Part shown: piece after piece, positions 62,200-64,000 of the stretch
Layout: every line of letters starts with the position of its first letter
How positions within the stretch are numbered: the stretch's first letter is position 1
Source of the DNA: Thermogemmatispora onikobensis
Lineage (GTDB): Bacteria > Chloroflexota > Ktedonobacteria > Ktedonobacterales > Ktedonobacteraceae
Assembly: GCF_001748285.1 (NCBI RefSeq)
Contig: NZ_BDGT01000010.1
Coordinates: 1 to 64,000, forward strand
Direction of reading: 5' to 3'
DNA: 64,000 bases
Translations under genes and position numbers: made by a program
The notes under the pieces: generated by a model
Seen by the model: the letters and a program-made list of their open reading frames with translations, nothing else
The model's database searches: none
What the model was told of the DNA's origin: nothing

Positions 62200-63159
62200 T
62201 CAAGAGCGTCGTTCGGGTCCAAAGACCCGCGTCGGCTGCCAGAGCTGCAGCTCTGGCTTCCAGGCAGCTAAGGCCCAGGTTCTCCCCTGCTCGTCGCAGA
62301 CGCGCGCCAGTCGTGGCTGTTCTTCCTGCCGGGAAGCGTTCTCTCGCCAGCCTGGGAGAGAGGCCCGAGCAGGCAAGGGGCCAGACTCTGGCCCAGGGGC
62401 GCGAAAGCTGTTCCCGTGCAGGACCCGCTGCAGGGTTTTGGCGTCGACGACGAGCGCCGGGTAATGCTGGAGAGCAATATCCAGTGGCCGAAGATAGTGC
62501 GCAAGGTGACCGCTCTCCACGGCCTCGGCCAGCTGCTCCAGGGTAATGCTCTCCTGCAGAGTCAAAGGTCCGCTGCGCGTCCGTAGCAAGGCGTTCAGAG
62601 ACGCTCCACAGCCGAGGCGCTGGCCCAGGTCGTGGGCCAGCGAGCGAATATAGGTTCCCTTGCTGCACTCGATCTCGAGCAGGAGCCGCGGCTTCTCCCA
62701 GGCGAGGAGAACAAGGCGCTCGATCACAACTGGACGAGCCTCCAGCTTGAGGCTTTCCCCAGCCCGGGCGCGACGATAGGCCGGCTCCCCCTGGAGCTTG
62801 ATGGCCGAGTAAGGCGGGGGTACCTGCAGCTGCGGCCCGAGAAAGGTGCTCAGGACGCTCTCAAGCTGCTCACGGGTGAAATCCGGCACTGGCCGCTCGT
62901 TAAGAAGCCGCCCCTCGCGATCATAGGTGTCGGTCTCTCTTCCCAGGACAATCTCGGCCTGATAGGCTTTACCGCTCTCGCTGAGATAGTCGGCCACGCG
63001 CGTGGCGAGGCCAACGCAGATGGGTAGCACCCCACGAGCCAGGGGGTCCAGCGTCCCAGCATGGCCTACGCGCTGTTGGTGCAGGAGACGACGCACGCGC
63101 GCGACGACATCGTGCGAGGTGAGACCTACGGGCTTGTTGATGTTGAGGATGCCGTCCAT
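62200..63159 (-). CDS. truB: tRNA pseudouridine-55 synthase TruB
   Basis: 319 aa. Begins MDGILNINKPVGLTSHDVVARVRRL, catalytic Asp in GHAGTLDPLARGVLPICVG, KAYQAEIVLGRETDTYDREG, YSAIKLQGEPAYRRARAG and SKGTYIRSLAHDLGQRLG, ending in a PUA-like tail. Makes pseudouridine-55 in the tRNA T-loop. ATG at 63159; the upstream nrnA gene ends at 63126, so the two overlap by 34 bp and are probably translationally coupled. Confidence 0.96.
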   Translation of the reverse strand: MDGILNINKPVGLTSHDVVARVRRLLHQQRVGHAGTLDPLARGVLPICVGLATRVADYLSESGKAYQAEIVLGRETDTYDREGRLLNERPVPDFTREQLESVLSTFLGPQLQVPPPYSAIKLQGEPAYRRARAGESLKLEARPVVIERLVLLAWEKPRLLLEIECSKGTYIRSLAHDLGQRLGCGASLNALLRTRSGPLTLQESITLEQLAEAVESGHLAHYLRPLDIALQHYPALVVDAKTLQRVLHGNSFRAPGPESGPLPARASLPGWRENASRQEEQPRLARVCDEQGRTWALAAWKPELQLWQPTRVFGPERRS

Positions 63160-64000
63160 TGCTCCTTTCCCCGCCGTAGCTCAGCTTCCAGCCTGGCCAC
63201 AACAAAGGGGATCGCCTGCTCCAACGGCAGATCAAGCGTGGCGCCTGCGGCACGGGCATGGCCACCGCCACGCCCCAGGCGCTGGCAGATCTCTGCGGCG
63301 TTATAGGGAGCCGCGCAGCGCAAGCTCAGGCGCGTCGTGCCCGGGTCGCCGTAGCTCTTGAAGAAAGCCGCAATTCTCACTCCTTCGATATCACGGAGCA
63401 GGCCGGCCAGATTGTCATCCATCTCTGGCAAGGCTCCGGTCTCGGCCAGGGTGGCATCGCTGGCCCACGACCAGATCAGCTGTCCATCACAGGCCGTCTG
63501 CGCTTGCAGCAGGACCCTGGCGCGCAGGCGCTCTTGGGCCAGCGGATGGGTCCGAAAGACAGCCTGAGCGATTGGCTCGGGAGAGGCTCCAGCTCGCAGC
63601 AGCAGGGCCGCCGCCTCCAACGTTCGAGACGTGGTGCTGGGGAATTGGAACGAGCCAGTATCGGTCATCAAGCCTGTCAGCAAACAGAGCGCCGCTTCGG
63701 GCGTCAGCGGCAGCTGAGCCTGCTGTTGGAAGAGGACCAGCAGCTCCGCCGTAGCCGCCGCCGTTGGGTCGATGATCGTCACCTGCCCACAGCCCATGCT
63801 GCTGATGTGGTGATCAATATTGAGCAGCGGCACCCGCTCCAGGAAGGAGCGATGGCGCTCGTAGAGGCTGCCAAAACGCGGCAGTTCTCCGGCATCGAGC
63901 GCTATCACGAGATCGAAATCCTCATCCCCCAGGTCCTGCTGAAAGCGCTCCTGAGCGGGAAGGAAGGAGAAAGCCCGTGGCGGCGGGTCGGCACAACAGG
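63126..64000 (-). CDS. nrnA: DHH-family nanoRNase/pAp phosphatase (NrnA-like), N-terminus outside window
   Basis: Partial: at least 291 codons are visible and the frame stays open to the right edge, so the N-terminal HxNPDGDAxGS part lies beyond. Visible: FDLVIALDAGELPRFG (second DHH-type motif), NIDHHISSMGCGQ (DHH), LLTGLMTDTGSFQFPSTTSRTLEAAA, and the C-terminal DHHA1 glycine-rich GRGGGHARAAGATL. Degrades 2-5-nt RNAs and dephosphorylates pAp. Reading upstream from the first visible GTG at 63908 gives the continuous residues LPAQERFQQDLGDEDFDL, confirming the frame. The order nrnA-truB-ribF is the common rbfA-nrnA-truB-ribF layout. Confidence 0.93.
   Translation of the reverse strand, partial: CCADPPPRAFSFLPAQERFQQDLGDEDFDLVIALDAGELPRFGSLYERHRSFLERVPLLNIDHHISSMGCGQVTIIDPTAAATAELLVLFQQQAQLPLTPEAALCLLTGLMTDTGSFQFPSTTSRTLEAAALLLRAGASPEPIAQAVFRTHPLAQERLRARVLLQAQTACDGQLIWSWASDATLAETGALPEMDDNLAGLLRDIEGVRIAAFFKSYGDPGTTRLSLRCAAPYNAAEICQRLGRGGGHARAAGATLDLPLEQAIPFVVARLEAELRRGKEQWTASSTSTSP

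Overview
The window looks like chromosome from a high-GC, probably thermophilic Chloroflexota bacterium of the Ktedonobacteria type (Thermogemmatispora-like). That is inference from gene content and style: several multi-spanning glycosyltransferases, a CRISPR type III-B (Cmr) module, an EtfBA-EtfD respiratory module, an fhaA-fhaB-rodA cluster otherwise known from Actinobacteria, Ser/Thr-kinase-like and FHA proteins, and many short accessory proteins with Pro/Ala- or Glu-rich linkers. I see no tRNA, rRNA, insertion sequence, CRISPR array or replication origin.

Layout. 1-9 kb is a leftward block: two membrane glycosyltransferases, a DedA protein, a kinase-fold/FHA protein that lacks the catalytic HRD aspartate, a NUDIX hydrolase and the tRNA t6A enzyme Sua5. 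At 9.4-11.4 kb a Na/Pi cotransporter lies behind a four-repeat PHO-box-like element. At 11.9-19.1 kb is a complete cmr1-cas10-cmr3-cmr4-cmr5-cmr6 operon. Its Cas10 keeps the GGDD cyclase motif but has no N-terminal HD nuclease, and the Cmr4 slicing aspartate position is Glu. A 46-codon reading frame overlaps the end of cmr6, and no array, cas6, cas1/2 or CARF effector is visible. At 19.7-26.4 kb are an aldehyde-dehydrogenase-fold enzyme, an NTF2-like protein, a PQQ-propeller lipoprotein and acetyl-CoA synthetase. At 26.6-31.5 kb a carboxylesterase and a TIM-barrel protein are divergent from a metallo-beta-lactamase-fold hydrolase and an SDR.

31.8-40.5 kb holds a DUF1634-TauE fusion, an EamA transporter, a repeat-built coiled-coil protein, a DeoR regulator, a small membrane protein, the copper ATPase CopA with a CsoR-like operator, and a membrane PH-like protein. 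40.5-44.9 kb is etfB-etfA-etfD, which would carry electrons from acyl-CoA dehydrogenases (one lies at 48.8-50.0 kb) to the quinone pool. 45-48.3 kb has Hsp20 behind a near-consensus sigma-70 promoter, DoxX and a 14-TM-type drug exporter. Then come acyl-CoA dehydrogenase and MutS, a LapA-like protein, two adjacent unknown coiled-coil/low-complexity proteins, a third membrane glycosyltransferase, and a leftward housekeeping run nrnA(partial)-truB-ribF-fhaA-fhaB-rodA to the right edge.

Most intergenic regions carry clear inverted repeats, and these are listed as terminators or candidate operators. All functional calls are from reading the translated sequences; no database search was run.
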